Under the pieces are notes generated by a model. It was not told where the DNA came from. It worked only from the letters and a program-made list of their open reading frames with translations, and searched no databases. A stretch of DNA of 39,659 nucleotides, taken from contig MGWP01000024.1 in NCBI GenBank assembly GCA_001801055.1, positions 1-39,659 of the forward strand, given 5' to 3'. Every line of letters begins with the position of its first letter. Within the stretch, counting starts at the first letter, position 1. The position numbers and the translations under genes are program-made. The DNA comes from Gallionellales bacterium GWA2_55_18. Lineage in GTDB: Bacteria > Pseudomonadota > Gammaproteobacteria > Burkholderiales > Gallionellaceae. Below are positions 38,202 through 39,659 of the stretch, in pieces.

Positions 38202-39485
38202 ATGAAGAAGCGACTGGCAATGGCTGTATTTTTCGGGCTGGCAGTGAGCATTAGCGCGTTTGCGGAGGAGGAAAAAGCGCCAGACTGGAACGCGGAAACG
38301 TTGTCGGGCAATTGGGGCGGGTCTCGCTCCAGCCTTTACGATAAGGGTGTCACGGTGGAATTGACCCATAAGAGCGACATGCTGGCGAATACTTCGGGTG
38401 GCGTTAGCCGAGGTTCGGTCTGGTTGGCGAACAGCGAAATTGCGCTCAACATGGATCTGGGTAAACTGGCCGGTTGGGATGCCACTACCGCCTTCGTCCA
38501 GTATCACGTTCAGCACGGCAACAAGTCCATCAATAATTATGTCGGCAGCTTTGCCGGGGTGGACAACATCGAGACGGGCACCAGCACCGGGCAGTTCTAT
38601 CAGGCATGGCTGCAAAAGAATTCAGCCGACGACAGTCTGTCGGTGTTGGCCGGACTATATGCGATCGACTCCGAGTTTTATGTTACTGACACTTCCGGGT
38701 TGTTCCTCCAGCCCCCCTATGGCATGTCGGCAGAAATGGCACCAACCGGGCAAAATGGCCCGCCGGTATTCCCGATGGGCGCATTGGCGTTGCGCGTGAA
38801 ATACGCCTCATCCGGCTATTACGTGCAAGGTGCCCTGACCGACGGCGTACCGGGTAATCTCAATAATTCGCAGGGTACACATATCCGGCTGGACAACGGC
38901 GACGGCACGCTCGCGGTCGTCGAGCTTGGTTATAACACATCAGAGGAGGGGAAGTCTTTCAACAAGACTGCGGTTGGTTTGTGGCGCTATTCGGCGCGCA
39001 CTGACGATCTGGTGGATGTGGATATACTCGGCAATCTGGTGCGTCGCCGTGATCAGGGATTCTACGTCTTAGCGGAACGCACCCTGCGTGCCGAGCAAAA
39101 TAATCCTGCGCAGGGTTTGTCCGGCTTTGTTCGTTTCGGTACGGCCAGCAAAGATATTGATCGTGGATTGGCGGATAGCGCACCAACGGTGGATTGGTCT
39201 GGAAGCTTGGGTTTGCACTATCAGGGGTTGTTTGACGGGCGCGATGACGATACGGCAGGTATTGCCGTGACTACCAGTCATGCCAGCAGCAAGTATCGCG
39301 ACGCTCAACTTGCGTTGGGAAATGTCTTCGAATCATCCGAGACGGTGGTCGAAATCACCTACCGCGCGCAATTGCAGCCGTGGCTGGCCATGCAACCGAT
39401 GGTGCAGCGCATTTTCAATCCTAATATGGACGCAACCTTGCGGGATGCATGGGTAGCCGGTGTGCGGTTTGAGGTGGCGTTTTAG
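38202..39485 (+). CDS. OprB-like carbohydrate porin
   Basis: Signal peptide MKKRLAMAVFFGLAVSISAFA; LSGNWGGSRSSLYDKGVTVELTHKSDML; C-terminal AWVAGVRFEVAF. Confidence 0.88.
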   Translation: MKKRLAMAVFFGLAVSISAFAEEEKAPDWNAETLSGNWGGSRSSLYDKGVTVELTHKSDMLANTSGGVSRGSVWLANSEIALNMDLGKLAGWDATTAFVQYHVQHGNKSINNYVGSFAGVDNIETGTSTGQFYQAWLQKNSADDSLSVLAGLYAIDSEFYVTDTSGLFLQPPYGMSAEMAPTGQNGPPVFPMGALALRVKYASSGYYVQGALTDGVPGNLNNSQGTHIRLDNGDGTLAVVELGYNTSEEGKSFNKTAVGLWRYSARTDDLVDVDILGNLVRRRDQGFYVLAERTLRAEQNNPAQGLSGFVRFGTASKDIDRGLADSAPTVDWSGSLGLHYQGLFDGRDDDTAGIAVTTSHASSKYRDAQLALGNVFESSETVVEITYRAQLQPWLAMQPMVQRIFNPNMDATLRDAWVAGVRFEVAF

Positions 39486-39524
39486 CGGTTGGCTTGCTTT
39501 GCCCGCGCTCAAGCAAGCCAACCG
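39486..39524. terminator. 14-bp stem hairpin after the porin gene
   Basis: CGGTTGGCTTGCTT...AAGCAAGCCAACCG; no strong T-tract. Confidence 0.6.
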
Positions 39525-39596
39525 TTCCGTTATGAGTAATTACTGAATACTCCGCAGATTCACCGTCACGCCCAAGTAACAAAATTCATATAGTGT

Positions 39597-39625
39597 TTGA
39601 CGGGGGCGAGATAGTTTGCTATATT
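39597..39625 (+). promoter_or_regulatory. sigma70 promoter of the initiator tRNA
   Basis: TTGACG (39597-39602), N17, TATATT (39620-39625). Confidence 0.75.
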
Positions 39626-39640
39626 TCGCCTCTTCGCTGA

Positions 39641-39659
39641 CGCGGGGTGGAGCAGCTCG
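39641..39659 (+). tRNA. tRNA-fMet (initiator), 5' fragment cut by window end
   Basis: CGCGGGGTGGAGCAGCTCG matches the conserved 5' end of bacterial initiator tRNA. Confidence 0.8.

Overview
The window looks like a betaproteobacterial chromosome (inferred from gene content and order: trmJ-cysE-iscRSUA-hscBA-fdx-iscX, adenosylcobalamin-dependent nrdJ; possibly Gallionella-like). It is mostly housekeeping. The 5' edge carries the 3' end of a group II intron, followed by an orphan cyclase-like ORF. Then come mutS(-), suhB(-), trmJ, cysE, the complete isc operon, dsbB, a CHASE/PAS/GGDEF/EAL protein, a DHH phosphoesterase, PilZ(-), nrdJ(-), a frameshifted ruvA, FmdE-like and hemerythrin genes, a thiolase, an ATP-grasp-like gene, crcB + DUF190, hupE-like, a methyltransferase-like gene, a second DHH gene, a FAD oxidase / Fe-S protein pair, amiC(-), tsaE(-), queG, a methyltransferase(-), a SemiSWEET(-), an OprB-like porin, and the first 19 nt of an initiator tRNA behind a strong promoter. 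The most unusual signal is not a gene cluster. It is a dense population of short palindromic / inverted-repeat elements from several families. Some lie in frame inside conserved housekeeping genes (three in mutS, one in hscA, one in the ATP-grasp gene, a tandem array in the tsaE N-terminus). Others fill the isc operon junctions, abut stop codons, nest inside each other, or share arms with swapped inner modules. Gene calls come from motif recognition in the supplied translations; no database search was possible.
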